Shown here: in pieces, positions 17,715 to 27,242 of the stretch
Layout of the letters: every line of letters starts with the position of its first letter
How positions within the stretch are numbered: the first letter of the stretch is position 1
Notes under the pieces: model-generated
Databases searched by the model: none
What the model saw: the letters and a program-made list of their open reading frames with translations, nothing else
What the model was told of the DNA's origin: nothing
Assembly (NCBI GenBank): GCA_007693335.1
Contig: REDU01000070.1
Span: 1 to 64,000 of the forward strand
DNA length: 64,000 nt
Reading direction: 5' to 3'
Origin: Ilumatobacter sp.
Lineage (GTDB): Bacteria > Actinomycetota > Acidimicrobiia > Acidimicrobiales > Ilumatobacteraceae
Program-made: the position numbers and the translations under genes

Positions 17715-19217
17715 TCACTCATCGGGCCCGCTCGGCTGCTCGCTCTCGAACGCGATGTCGAGCATCGCCTTGGCGATCGGTCCGGCGAGACGTCCGCCCG
17801 TGCCGGCCGAGATCTCCGCGGACGTGCCCTTCAACATGACGGCCACCACGTACCGGGGTGAGTCGGCGGGGGCGAAGGCCGTGATCCAGGCGTGCGACTT
17901 CTCGGGCTCGCCCGTGTCGTTGAGCTGGGCGGTGCCCGTCTTCGACGCGACCGGGATGCCACTGTCGAGGGCGATGCAGCAGCTCGCCGTGCCGCGCTCC
18001 GACACGCCCACCATCATCTCGGTCATCGTGAGCGCGTTCGACGGCGACATGACCGTCTGCCAGAGGCGGGGTGACGCCTGTTCGAGCACCCGGCCCTGAT
18101 GATCGAGCTCGACGTCCACCACGTAGGGCGCCATCATCCGACCGCCGTTGGCGACGGCCGCCGCCGACATCGCCATGTGCAGCGGCACCATCTGCACCTC
18201 GTTCTGGCCGAAGCCGCGCATGGCGAGCAGGGGGAGGTTCTGGTCGAGGTCGTCGGTGGGTCCGATGGTGCTGGCCGCCGGTCGCGGGAGGTCGATCGGG
18301 ACCGCCTCACCGATGCCCCACCGCTCGGCGCCGGCCACGAACCGGTCGGGGCCGAGCTCGACCGCCATCCGCGCGAACGGCGTGTTGCAGCTCCGGGCGA
18401 ACACCTCGGCGAGATCGCCGCCGCACGTGGTGCCGCGGTAGTTCCCGACCGGGCGCGTGGTCTGCGGCGGGGTGTACTCCGATTCGTCCTCGTAGACGGT
18501 GTCGGTGTCGATGATGCCGGCCTCGAGCGAGATACCCGTCGTGAGGATCTTGAACGTGGAACCCGGCATGTAGCGCTCCTGGTACGCGTTCGCCAGTAGC
18601 GGGTTCTCGGGATCGGCCTGCAGCTCGGTGAGGGCCGCGAATGCCGCGTCGTAGTCGGGATCGGCGATCACGTTGGGGTCGAAGGTCGGGTAGCTCCACA
18701 TCGCGAGCACGGCCCCGGTGTTCGGATCCATCATGACGATGGATCCCTCCCGCCCGCCCAGCAGGAACTTCGCGACCTGCTGGAGGTCGTGGCGCATCGT
18801 CAAGCGCACGCTCCCGGAGTTGTCGGTGTTGCCGGCCACCAGCCCCGGCAGTGCCAGCAGCTGCTGGCGGGTGGTGGAACCGGTGAGGACCGCGCTCTTC
18901 GTACGTTCGAGCTGGGTCGAGCCGAGACCGAACGTGTGGTATCCCGTCACGTTCGCGAACAGATCACCCGTCGGGTACTGCCGTACGAAGTCGACCGTGG
19001 AGAAGCCCTCGGCAGGTACCGATCGGGCGACCACGACACCGTCGGCCGACACGATCGGGCCGCGCGGTCGGTTGAACTCGCGAACCAGGGCCCTGGTGTT
19101 GTCGGGCTGGGCGGCGAGCTCCTCGGTGCGTCCGACCTGCCAGTAGTTCATCATCGCGAACAACGCGATGTAGCAGGCCATGAGTCCCACCGCGAGGTGT
19201 CGGATCGATCGGTTCAC
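17715..19217 (-). CDS. pbpA: Class B penicillin-binding protein (PbpA)
   Basis: 500 aa peptidoglycan transpeptidase. Short cytoplasmic start VNRSIRHL, one signal-anchor segment (GLMACYIALFAMMNYWQV), then the dimerisation region and the transpeptidase domain with all three motifs: S-x-x-K in YMPGSTFKILTTG, S-x-N in VFARSCNTPFARMA and K-T-G in VASKTGTAQL. GTG 19217 overlaps the RodA stop (GTGA), which decides against the longer in-frame ATG at 19286 inside the rodA gene. Partner of the SEDS glycosyltransferase encoded just upstream. Confidence 0.93.
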   Translation of the reverse strand: MNRSIRHLAVGLMACYIALFAMMNYWQVGRTEELAAQPDNTRALVREFNRPRGPIVSADGVVVARSVPAEGFSTVDFVRQYPTGDLFANVTGYHTFGLGSTQLERTKSAVLTGSTTRQQLLALPGLVAGNTDNSGSVRLTMRHDLQQVAKFLLGGREGSIVMMDPNTGAVLAMWSYPTFDPNVIADPDYDAAFAALTELQADPENPLLANAYQERYMPGSTFKILTTGISLEAGIIDTDTVYEDESEYTPPQTTRPVGNYRGTTCGGDLAEVFARSCNTPFARMAVELGPDRFVAGAERWGIGEAVPIDLPRPAASTIGPTDDLDQNLPLLAMRGFGQNEVQMVPLHMAMSAAAVANGGRMMAPYVVDVELDHQGRVLEQASPRLWQTVMSPSNALTMTEMMVGVSERGTASCCIALDSGIPVASKTGTAQLNDTGEPEKSHAWITAFAPADSPRYVVAVMLKGTSAEISAGTGGRLAGPIAKAMLDIAFESEQPSGPDE

Positions 19218-20620
19218 GCCCGTACCACCCCGGTCTCGTCGGTAGTCGCGCCGACGACGTCGCGGCCCGATCGCCGGAGCCGCCACGCTGCCCAGCGCTC
19301 ACCGGGTGTGGGCTGATCGGGCACCTCACCGAGTCGCCGAGCACCCGTGTCGCTCAACCGCAGGAGCAGTGCCAGCAGGATGTAGGTGGACAGCAGCGAG
19401 GAACCGCCGTAGCTCATGAACGGCAGGGTCACCCCGGTGAGCGGTACCAGCTTCACGACGCCACCGAGGATCACGAAGGCCTGTACACCCACGATGGTCG
19501 TGAGCCCCACGGCCAGCAGTTTCTCGAAGGTGTGCTCGGTGCGGAGCGCCACCCGGAGACCGGCGCCGATGAACAGCAGGTACGCCATCAGCACGGCGGC
19601 GCCGCCGATCATGCCGAGCTCCTCGCTCACCGCCGCGAAGATGAAGTCGGTGGAGGCGGCGGGCACGGTGCCGGGGTTGCCGCGGCCCAGACCGGTGCCG
19701 ACCACGCCACCATCGGCGAACCCGTACAGCGCCTGCACGATCTGATAGCCGGATCCGAACGGGCGCGACCAGGGGTCGATCCAGATGTCGACGCGGGTCT
19801 GCACGTGGTCGAACAGCCGCCACGCCACCACGGCGGCGCCGGCGAACATCGCCGTTCCCACCAGCAGGTAGGCGATGCGTTCGGTGGCCACCCACATCAT
19901 CACCAGGAACAACATGAAGAACATCAGCGATGAGCCGAGGTCCTGCTGGCCCACCATCACCACGATCGAGAAACCCCATGCCACCAGGATCGGCGCGATG
20001 TAGCGGGGCTGGGGGAGGTGGACGAAGCCGACCTTCCACGTCCGCGCCGCGATGAGCTCGCGGCGCTCGGCGAGGTAGCCGGCGAAGAAGATCGCGAGGG
20101 CGAGCTTGGCGAACTCGCCGGGCTGGAAGTTGATCGGACCGATCCGCACCCAGATCTGGGCGCCTCCCACCGAGTAGCCGATGCCGGGCACGAGCGGGAG
20201 CAGCAGCATCACGATGCCGGAGAAGAAGAACGTCCACTTGTACCGGGCGAGGTCAGCGGGTCGCTGCACGAACAGCAACGTGGCCACGAAGGCGGCAACG
20301 GCCACGAAGCTCCAGAGCGTCTGGAGCCCGGCGAGTCGCTCGCTCAGCCGGGTGATCATGACGTAACCGAGCCCGTGCAAGAACGCGGTGACGGGCAGCA
20401 GGGTCGGATCGGCGCCGCGGGCGAGCAGCCGCACGGCGAGATGGGCGATGCCGACCAGTCCGAGCACCACCCCGAGGAACGGCCCGATGCGGGCGGGGAT
20501 CTCGGCGTTCGCTCCCAACGAGGCCAGCACGTACGCAGCCACCGTGATGAGCCCCGCCATGACCACGAGCACGAGCTCGGTGTTGCGCCGACTCCGGGCG
20601 ATCGCCGAGGTCGCGGTCAT
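19214..20620 (-). CDS. rodA: SEDS peptidoglycan polymerase RodA/FtsW
   Basis: 468 aa with 10-12 transmembrane helices. SEDS signatures: GPINFQPGEFAKLALAIFFA, the catalytic Asp region VMVGQQDLGSSLMFF, GGVVGTGLGRGNPG, FIFAAVSEELGMIGG, and VTLPFMSYGGSSLLSTYILL near the C-terminus. It polymerises lipid II into glycan strands together with PbpA. ATG 20620 overlaps the PstP stop (ATGA). RodA is preferred over FtsW because of the pbpA/pstP/fha context, as in mycobacteria. Confidence 0.93.
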   Translation of the reverse strand: MTATSAIARSRRNTELVLVVMAGLITVAAYVLASLGANAEIPARIGPFLGVVLGLVGIAHLAVRLLARGADPTLLPVTAFLHGLGYVMITRLSERLAGLQTLWSFVAVAAFVATLLFVQRPADLARYKWTFFFSGIVMLLLPLVPGIGYSVGGAQIWVRIGPINFQPGEFAKLALAIFFAGYLAERRELIAARTWKVGFVHLPQPRYIAPILVAWGFSIVVMVGQQDLGSSLMFFMLFLVMMWVATERIAYLLVGTAMFAGAAVVAWRLFDHVQTRVDIWIDPWSRPFGSGYQIVQALYGFADGGVVGTGLGRGNPGTVPAASTDFIFAAVSEELGMIGGAAVLMAYLLFIGAGLRVALRTEHTFEKLLAVGLTTIVGVQAFVILGGVVKLVPLTGVTLPFMSYGGSSLLSTYILLALLLRLSDTGARRLGEVPDQPTPGERWAAWRLRRSGRDVVGATTDETGVVRA

Positions 20621-22158
20621 CAGGACCCCGTGGTGGTTCCGGTCTCGCTCCCGGCATCGTCGTCGACGCCGGTCTCGTCGCCGGCTTCGTCCTCGGTGGT
20701 GGTGGTCGGTGGGACCGTCGTGGTGGTCGTGGTGGTGGTGGTCGTCGTGGTGGTGGTCGGGGTGAGCCGATCGGTCACGAAGATCTCGGCGCTGCGCAGC
20801 GACGAGAACCGCCGTTCGTCCTCGACGAGTTCGATCGACCGCTCGTCGAGCAGGTCGCGGGCCAGGGGGGTCGGAGCTTCCACGGTGGCATCGAACCACA
20901 ACACGGCGTCGGAGCGGCCGCGGTAGATCACGACCCGGTCGTCATCGTCGAACGCCACGAAGTAGCCCGCACGGGCCCACGCCGAGAAGATCGCGAAGCC
21001 GGTCACGGCGATCGCGGCCACACCCACGACGAGCGCGAAACGGGCGACGCGCCGGCGTCGTGGCCGTGGGGGCTCCGGATCCGATCCGTTCGCATCGGCG
21101 ATGGTCGGCGTGATGGCGTCGCTCATGTCGGCACCATCTGGCGGAGCGACGGCCTTCGGATCGGCCACCAGCCACGTGGGGTCGGCGTCGGGATCCACCG
21201 GTGGTGGCTCGGACCCGCCGGGACCGGGGGGATCGTCGCCGGCTGCGTCGGGGCTGACGAAGAGCTCGGGTGGGTCGGCGTCCACGTCCACCGGTGGTGG
21301 CGTGACCGGCACGTCGCCGGTGTCGATCCCGGTGTCGATCCCGGCGTCGATGTCGCCGGTGTCGTCCTGATCGTCCTTCGGTGCCCACGCCGGGATCACG
21401 TCGATCTCCTCGGTGGGGTCGGGCGGATCGTCGCCCTCGAGCACGTCCACCACGACCACCGTCACGTTGTCGCGACCACCGTGTTCGTTGGCCGCCGCCA
21501 CCAGCGCGTCGGCGGCGGCCTGGGGATCGTCGTTCGCCTCGACGATGGCGGTGATCTCGTCGTCGTGCACCTCGTCCACCAGGCCGTCGCTGCAGAGCAC
21601 GAACCGGTCGCCCCGAACGATCGGCAGCGTCCACGAGTCGACCCGGATCGAACGCTCGATGCCGAGCGCCCGCGTCACGATGTTGCGTCGTGGGTGGTGG
21701 CGCGCCTCGTCGCGGCTGATGTGTCCCTCGGCCACGAGCTCCTGCACGTAGCTGTGGTCGATCGTGAGCTGACGCAACCGACCGTTGCGCAGCACGTAGG
21801 TGCGGGAGTCACCCACGTTCGCCAGCGCGAACACCTCGCCGTCGTCAGGGTCGTCCATGACGGCCAGCGAGGTGACGGTCGTGCCCATTCCTTGCTGCTC
21901 GGGATTCTCGATGGCGGCGTCGAAGATGTCGCGGTTGGCGTGGCCGATGGCCGCGACGAGGTCCGACAGCGTCGGCGTCTCGGCCGTGAGTCCCGACTCC
22001 AGACGGTCGACGGTGATCTGGCTGGCGATCTCGCCGGCCTGATGACCGCCCATGCCATCGGCCACCACGAACAGCGTCGACCCGGCGAACAGGTTGTCCT
22101 CGTTCTCGGTGCGGACTCGACCGGTGTCGGTGGCGGCACCCCAGCGCAGTTCGGCCAT
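20620..22158 (-). CDS. pstP: PP2C-family serine/threonine phosphatase (PstP)
   Basis: 512 aa. Catalytic PP2C domain about residues 1-240 with metal-binding motifs TENEDNLFAG, VVADGMGGHQAGE, ANVGDSRTYVLR, LCSDGLVDEV and GGRDNVTVVVV. A long acidic, Pro-rich juxtamembrane region follows, then a transmembrane segment (FALVVGVAAIAVTGFAIFSA), an extracellular stretch and a Thr-rich tail. It reverses PknB phosphorylation. The tail repeats the PknB tail motif TTTTTVPPTTTTE. ATG start; coupled to rodA downstream. Confidence 0.93.
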   Translation of the reverse strand: MAELRWGAATDTGRVRTENEDNLFAGSTLFVVADGMGGHQAGEIASQITVDRLESGLTAETPTLSDLVAAIGHANRDIFDAAIENPEQQGMGTTVTSLAVMDDPDDGEVFALANVGDSRTYVLRNGRLRQLTIDHSYVQELVAEGHISRDEARHHPRRNIVTRALGIERSIRVDSWTLPIVRGDRFVLCSDGLVDEVHDDEITAIVEANDDPQAAADALVAAANEHGGRDNVTVVVVDVLEGDDPPDPTEEIDVIPAWAPKDDQDDTGDIDAGIDTGIDTGDVPVTPPPVDVDADPPELFVSPDAAGDDPPGPGGSEPPPVDPDADPTWLVADPKAVAPPDGADMSDAITPTIADANGSDPEPPRPRRRRVARFALVVGVAAIAVTGFAIFSAWARAGYFVAFDDDDRVVIYRGRSDAVLWFDATVEAPTPLARDLLDERSIELVEDERRFSSLRSAEIFVTDRLTPTTTTTTTTTTTTTTVPPTTTTEDEAGDETGVDDDAGSETGTTTGS

Positions 22159-22183
22159 CAGCGGCCTCTCCGGGCTCGCGTGC

Positions 22184-22705
22184 TCACTGTGCCTCCAGCA
22201 CGGTGTAGCCCACCTGGACGCGATCGCCCGGATGCAGCAGGCGACTGCCGAGGAGCCGGCTGCCGTTGTGGAACGACCCGTTGGTGGATCCGAGATCCTC
22301 GATCATCGGCTGCCCCTCGTGGTCGAACACCCTGGCGTGGATGGTCGACACGAAGGTGTCGTCCGGCATCGAGATCGTGCAGCCGGCGTCGCGTCCGATC
22401 GTGATCTCCCCCGTCAGCGCGTAGGCCGTGCCTCGCAGCGCCTTCGGTTCGAGCACCACGAGACGGGCCACTCGGCCACCGCGCCCCTTCTGCGGCTTGC
22501 GCTGCACCTTTTCCCGTCGACCGGGGCGTTCGGCCACTGCGGTGGGATCGTCGGGTGCCATCCGGCTGCCGGCGTGTACCGGCACCTGTTGGCGGCGTGT
22601 CGGCTGACGCACCTCGCTCCACACCGCCCAGAGCACCCGGGCGAAGAACACATAGAGCAGCGCCAGGAGCACCAGCTTCAAGATGTCGAGAACGGGATCG
22701 GTCAT
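22184..22705 (-). CDS. fhaB: FHA-domain protein with N-terminal membrane anchor (FhaB/FipA-type)
   Basis: 173 aa. N-terminal transmembrane helix (ILKLVLLALLYVFFARVLWAV), basic linker (RREKVQRKPQKGRGGR), then an FHA domain with ITIGRDAGCTI, the TIHARVFDHEG segment and LGSTNGSFHNG, the residues that bind phosphothreonine. In mycobacteria FhaB links PknB signalling to septal wall synthesis. I start at ATG 22705 since upstream in-frame codons are not membrane-like. Confidence 0.9.
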   Translation of the reverse strand: MTDPVLDILKLVLLALLYVFFARVLWAVWSEVRQPTRRQQVPVHAGSRMAPDDPTAVAERPGRREKVQRKPQKGRGGRVARLVVLEPKALRGTAYALTGEITIGRDAGCTISMPDDTFVSTIHARVFDHEGQPMIEDLGSTNGSFHNGSRLLGSRLLHPGDRVQVGYTVLEAQ

Positions 22706-22724
22706 CGGTGGAGGACAGCGTGGG

Positions 22725-23387
22725 TCACGATGCTTCGAATCGGAGGTGGGTGGAGCCGACACTGATGATGTCGCCGTCAGCCAGCCGTCGCCCGGTCACG
22801 ATGCGTTCACCGTTGACCAGCGTGCCATTGGTGGATCCGAGATCGACCACCACGTGCGAGGTGCCACTCGAACGCACCTCGGCATGGCGGCGGCTCACGT
22901 TGGTGTCGCTCACCGTCACGGCGCACTCGCTCATCCGTCCGATCACCGTGCTGCCGGCCGAGAGCTCGACCCGCTCACCCGACGGGAGCACCAACGCACC
23001 GACCATGGTGCCGCCAGGAGCCTGGCGCAGCTGCGACACGATCCCGAACCGACCCGGCTTCAACGAGTTGTCGACCCGCAGATCGACCGCCACGGGCCCC
23101 ATGAAGTGGTAGCCCTCCTCGCGGGCGTACTCCCGAGCCGCCTCGACCAGTTCGGTGCGCAGTGCGGACTCGATGTCGGCGAACCCGGCGTGGTCGTCTG
23201 CTGACAGGTGGATCTCGAAGGCGTTGGGCACGATGCGTCGACCCTTCACGTCGACCGATCGTTGGTCGTCCATCTCGCGGATCAGACGACGGCCGAGCTC
23301 GATCGGGCGGATGGAGTTGCGGGCACGGCGCGAGAACACGCCCTCGACCATACGCTCCAGACGCTGCTCCAGTGATTGCATGCCCAT
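22725..23387 (-). CDS. fhaA: FhaA: DUF3662 plus FHA domain protein
   Basis: 220 aa. The N-terminal DUF3662 domain (LEQRLERMVEGVFSRRARNS, with IELGRRLIREMDDQRSVDVK) is followed by a C-terminal FHA domain containing STVIGRMSECAVTVSD, NVSRRHAEVRSSG and LGSTNGTLVNGERI. In mycobacteria FhaA binds phosphorylated MviN and regulates lipid II flipping. Shorter than mycobacterial FhaA because the disordered Pro-rich middle is nearly absent. First gene of the minus-strand fhaA-fhaB-pstP-rodA-pbpA-pknB run. ATG 23381 is an alternative start. Confidence 0.92.
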   Translation of the reverse strand: MGMQSLEQRLERMVEGVFSRRARNSIRPIELGRRLIREMDDQRSVDVKGRRIVPNAFEIHLSADDHAGFADIESALRTELVEAAREYAREEGYHFMGPVAVDLRVDNSLKPGRFGIVSQLRQAPGGTMVGALVLPSGERVELSAGSTVIGRMSECAVTVSDTNVSRRHAEVRSSGTSHVVVDLGSTNGTLVNGERIVTGRRLADGDIISVGSTHLRFEAS

Positions 23388-23459
23388 CGTGGCGTCGAAG
23401 GCTACTGGCGGAGGGGTTGGGCGGGCGCGCGGCAGGCTGTAGCGTTCCGTTGTTCACTC

Positions 23460-23545
23460 GGGCGAGTGGCGGAATGGCAGACGCGCTGGCTTCAGGTGCC
23501 AGTGAGGGAAACCTCGTGGGGGTTCAAGTCCCCCCTCGCCCACCA
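23460..23545 (+). tRNA. tRNA-Leu (anticodon CAG)
   Basis: Acceptor GGGCGAG (23460-23466) pairs with CTCGCCC (23535-23541). Anticodon stem-loop CTGGC-TTCAGGT-GCCAG gives anticodon CAG. A long class II variable arm (TGAGGGAAACCTCG) is present, and the T-arm is GGGGG-TTCAAGT-CCCCC. The CCA end is encoded. Confidence 0.96.
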
Positions 23546-23578
23546 CGGACCGGTCCTGCGACCACTCCGGTGAAGTGA

Positions 23579-25576
23579 TCAGGCGCCGAGGTTCCGGCCC
23601 ACCGGAAGGTTCATCGGACTCACCATGGATGCCGACGACGTCTCGGGGTTCTGGCTGACGGCGAGCACCGAACGTCCCGAGCGGTGGACGCGGATCGCAG
23701 CGGGCCCGAGCGATGTGTCATGGATGGGCAGCACCACGAGGTCGCCCGGGCTGGTGACGGCGGCCACGAACGCCTCGAGATCCTCCTCGCCCTCGACGTG
23801 CACCGCGGTCGGCGGGACCGACAGACCGTTGGCCACCAGCTCCGCCGGGGAGATCGGACCGATGATCAGCTCGTGTTCGCGCTGGCGGCACACGGTCGAG
23901 GCGATCTCGAGTGCCAGCGCCATCGTCGGCAGGTATCCCGGGGCGAGCTCACGGGCGGCGCAGTGGAGGACCACCCGCCCCCGGCCGGTTCCAGGGTGCA
24001 GCGCTGCGATCGCAACGGGAACCGAGGTGGCTGCGATGATCTCACCGTAGGTGGCACCCATCAGCCTCGAGCGGAGATCGCCGGCGCCGGGCCATCCGAG
24101 CAGCAGCAGGGTCGCGTCGGTCTCGATGGCGGCCTGGTGCAGTCCGGTCGACACCGACCGGTCGAGCCGCAGCTGGGTCTCCGCGTCGCCACCGAGCTCG
24201 CGCAGCATCCGGTCGACCTCGGCCTGCGTGGCCCGGCCGCTGGTGAGGCCGTCACCCGCGGCCGACGTGACCGGCACGAGCGGCTGGACGATGCCGCCGG
24301 CCGTGGCGGCGAGGTCTCCGCCGAGACGCAGCACGTCGGTGAGCCCATCGAGCGCGCCGATCACCGGTACGAGGATGGTCTCGCCGGCACGTCGTCGATC
24401 GTCGACGGGTGGCGGGATCTCACGAGCGAACCGGTTGGAGCCGATGGAGGTCACGATCAGGCTCACGGCCACGACGACCATGACGGCGTTGACCACGTCG
24501 CTGCCGTACAGGCCGATGTCGTAGCCGATGACGGTCGCGGCCAGCGTGGCGGCTGCCTGCGCGACCGACATCGAGAACAACAGTCCGGTTTCGGCTGTGT
24601 TCAGGCCGAAGATGCGTCCGGTGAGCCAGGCGGCGATCGCCTTGCCCACGACCAGGGCAGCGACGAACCCGAGCGCCAGGCGGATCGTCGACCACTCGAC
24701 CACGACCGCAGGGTCGAAGAGCAGCCCCACCGACACCAGGAACGTCGGGATGAAGAAGGCGTTCCCGAAGAAGTCGGTCACGGCCATCAGCGGGCTGGCG
24801 TTGGGCACGAGCCGGTTCAGGCCGACACCGACGAAGAACGCGCCGATGAGCGGTTCGACCCCGACCAGCTCGGCGACCACCGCCGACGACGTGAGGCTGA
24901 TGAACACGAGTATGTACCGCAGTGTCCGCTCCTGGCCGAGCCCGGTGAAGAACCACCGAGCGATCCGGGGCACCACGACGAAGCAGTAGACACCGAGCAC
25001 GACGAACCCGATGGTGATGTCGAGCATGAGACGGGGACCGCTCGCGTCGCCGGTCTCGGCACCCACGACGAGCGCGAGCACCACGAGCGAGACACCGTCG
25101 GTGATCGCACTGGCCCCCACGATCGCCGCGACCGGTCGGGTCCTGGTCAGGCCGTACCTCGCCACGGTCGGGTACGCGATCAGGGTGAACGACGCCCAGA
25201 ACGAACCGATCAACACCGCCGGCAGCGGGTCGATGTCCAACAGCAACGCCACGCCGGTACCGAGCGCCATCGGGATGAACGCCGTGAGCAGCCCGAAACC
25301 ACCCGAGATCACGCGGTATCGGACGAAGGCCTCGAGGTCGAGCTGCAAACCGGCGAGGAAGATCAGGTACAGCACGCCGATGCTCCCGACCGCCTGCAGA
25401 CCGGCGAACCGCGGGAGCACGTCGAGCATGTTCGGCCCGATCACCGCACCGAACATCAACAATCCCAACAACCCCGGCAACCGCAGACGCTCGGCGACGA
25501 GCGGTCCGAACACGATCACGAGCCCGACCACGGTGAACCCGAACGCCGGACTCGACTGCACATCTGCCCAGTTCAT
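23579..25576 (-). CDS. CPA2-type cation:proton antiporter with C-terminal USP-like domain
   Basis: 665 aa. About 12 transmembrane helices in the first 400 residues, with the Kef/NapA-like pattern: LPGLLGLLMFGAVIGPNML, GVLYLIFLAGLQLDLEAF, VGASAITDGVSLVVLALVVG and VEPLIGAFFVGVGLN. A cytoplasmic region of about 260 residues follows with two alpha/beta segments resembling universal stress protein folds (AGETILVPVIGALDGLTDVL; ATSVPVAIAALHPGTGRGRV). It would exchange Na+ or K+ for H+. ATG 25576 overlaps the stop of the SulP gene (ATGA), so the two transporters are made together. Confidence 0.87.
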   Translation of the reverse strand: MNWADVQSSPAFGFTVVGLVIVFGPLVAERLRLPGLLGLLMFGAVIGPNMLDVLPRFAGLQAVGSIGVLYLIFLAGLQLDLEAFVRYRVISGGFGLLTAFIPMALGTGVALLLDIDPLPAVLIGSFWASFTLIAYPTVARYGLTRTRPVAAIVGASAITDGVSLVVLALVVGAETGDASGPRLMLDITIGFVVLGVYCFVVVPRIARWFFTGLGQERTLRYILVFISLTSSAVVAELVGVEPLIGAFFVGVGLNRLVPNASPLMAVTDFFGNAFFIPTFLVSVGLLFDPAVVVEWSTIRLALGFVAALVVGKAIAAWLTGRIFGLNTAETGLLFSMSVAQAAATLAATVIGYDIGLYGSDVVNAVMVVVAVSLIVTSIGSNRFAREIPPPVDDRRRAGETILVPVIGALDGLTDVLRLGGDLAATAGGIVQPLVPVTSAAGDGLTSGRATQAEVDRMLRELGGDAETQLRLDRSVSTGLHQAAIETDATLLLLGWPGAGDLRSRLMGATYGEIIAATSVPVAIAALHPGTGRGRVVLHCAARELAPGYLPTMALALEIASTVCRQREHELIIGPISPAELVANGLSVPPTAVHVEGEEDLEAFVAAVTSPGDLVVLPIHDTSLGPAAIRVHRSGRSVLAVSQNPETSSASMVSPMNLPVGRNLGA

Positions 25577-27225
25577 CCTTGCGATCCCACCCACTCGACT
25601 GCATCTGCATAAGCGCGCAACATGGTGGCTCCGACACGCTCGTCGCCCAGGTAGACGTCCTCGGCGCCGATCACGTCGGTGACGCCGGCGATCTCGAGCT
25701 GTTCGAACACGCGATCGCTGACCGACACGAGTTTGAGTTTGCTGTCGGCGGCTGTGAGAGCGATGGCGTAGCGACGCAGGACGTCCATGAACGTCGTGCC
25801 GACGTCGGTGCGACCTCGCAGGCGGAGGATGACCACCGACCCCGATGAACCGGCATCGACCTTCGGCAGCATCGTTTCGATCATTGGGGCTGCAGCGAAG
25901 AACAGGCTCCCGTACGGCTGGAGCACGACGACCTCGCCGGCTGGGAGCACGGTGGGCGGATCGACCTCGGCGAGCTGGCCGTCGTCGTCGAGGATCTGGC
26001 GACGGAGGGTGACCTTGTTGGACTGGCGAACGACGTGGAGCACGATCGAGAGACCGACACCGATGAGCACGGCGTACTGGAGTGGCAGCAGGATCGTGAG
26101 GCCGAACGTGACTGCCATCACCACTCTCTGCATCATCCCGGTCATCCACACCGACCGGAGATTCGCCGGCTTGACCGTCCGGATGCCGATGAGCATCAGC
26201 AGCCCGGCGAGCGCCGGCATGGCGATGTTGCCGACGACTCCGCCGAATGCAACGATCACCACGCCCATGACGATGGCCGCGACGAACAGTGACAGCCTGG
26301 ATCTCGCGCCTGCCTCTTTGTTCAACGCCGATGCTGACACCGATCCACCGACCGGCATGCCTTGCAGCACACCCGCCGCCACGTTGGCCGCGCCCTGACC
26401 CACGAAGTCGCGTGACGCGTCGGGGTAGGAGCCGTCGGGGTTCGGGAAGCTGGCCGAGATGCCCGCCCCCTGGACCAGCCCGACGAAGGCGAGCGCCACG
26501 GCCGGCAGGATGAGGGCGGGCACCAGTCTCAGCAGCGGCAGCTCGGGTGTCGGGAGGGAATCGAGGACGATGCCCAGATCGCTCAAGGTCGCCACCTGGC
26601 TCCAGTTGCCGATGTAGGCCGCTGCTGATGTCGCGAAGACCGCGACGACCAATCCCATCGCACCCAGTCGGGTGCGATCGAGCAGCACGATGAGCGCGAT
26701 GGTGGCGAGTCCGACTGCCAGTGTGGGGCCGTTGAGTCGGTCAGGTCGCAAGACGGTGCCGAGGGCGCGGACCACACGGTTGGAGCCTTCTGCGCTGTAG
26801 CCGGTCAGGTTGGCCAGCTGGCCGAGCACGATGTTGACACCGACCGCATTGATGAACCCGACCATCACGGCGTTGGAGACGAAGCGCAGCACCGATCCCA
26901 GTCGCAGCAACCCGGCGACCAACATCACGGCGCCGGTCAGCAACGAGAGCGTCGCCAGGGCGCGAGAGGCGTCGTCGCCGCGCAGGCCGGGGACATCGGC
27001 GATGACCATCGCCATCGCTCCGGTGCCCTGCACGGCCATGAACGCCGAGCTGGTCAGGAGCGCTCCGGTGGCGGTCCCGACCATGTAGCCGTAGAGACCC
27101 GCCATCGGATTGAGCCCGGCCAGCAGCCCGGTGGCGAGCCCATCGGGCACCGACTGGACACCGAGCACCACCCCAGACGTGACATCGTGACGTGATGCTC
27201 GTGGCATGAAGGAACGGCCGAACAC
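25573..27225 (-). CDS. SulP-family anion transporter with STAS domain
   Basis: 550 aa. SulP membrane domain with the N-terminal signature SVPDGLATGLLAGLNPMAGLYG, QGTGAMAMVIADVPGL and MPVGGSVSASALNKEAGARS, then a C-terminal STAS domain (SSGSVVILRLRGRTDVGTTF; KLKLVSVSDRVFEQL). Possible substrates are bicarbonate or sulfate. Coupling to a cation/proton antiporter suggests a Na+- or pH-linked anion uptake, as with bicarbonate transporters paired with antiporters. This is inference. It is the first gene of the pair. Confidence 0.88.
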   Translation of the reverse strand: MFGRSFMPRASRHDVTSGVVLGVQSVPDGLATGLLAGLNPMAGLYGYMVGTATGALLTSSAFMAVQGTGAMAMVIADVPGLRGDDASRALATLSLLTGAVMLVAGLLRLGSVLRFVSNAVMVGFINAVGVNIVLGQLANLTGYSAEGSNRVVRALGTVLRPDRLNGPTLAVGLATIALIVLLDRTRLGAMGLVVAVFATSAAAYIGNWSQVATLSDLGIVLDSLPTPELPLLRLVPALILPAVALAFVGLVQGAGISASFPNPDGSYPDASRDFVGQGAANVAAGVLQGMPVGGSVSASALNKEAGARSRLSLFVAAIVMGVVIVAFGGVVGNIAMPALAGLLMLIGIRTVKPANLRSVWMTGMMQRVVMAVTFGLTILLPLQYAVLIGVGLSIVLHVVRQSNKVTLRRQILDDDGQLAEVDPPTVLPAGEVVVLQPYGSLFFAAAPMIETMLPKVDAGSSGSVVILRLRGRTDVGTTFMDVLRRYAIALTAADSKLKLVSVSDRVFEQLEIAGVTDVIGAEDVYLGDERVGATMLRAYADAVEWVGSQG

Positions 27226-27242
27226 GGTCGAACGCCGTGTGC

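Noticed and set aside
23684-25612. Plus-strand 640-codon frame opposite the antiporter
   Set aside because: Composition (Asp/His/Arg/Glu-rich) is that of an antisense frame in high-GC DNA; the minus strand encodes a recognisable CPA2 transporter.
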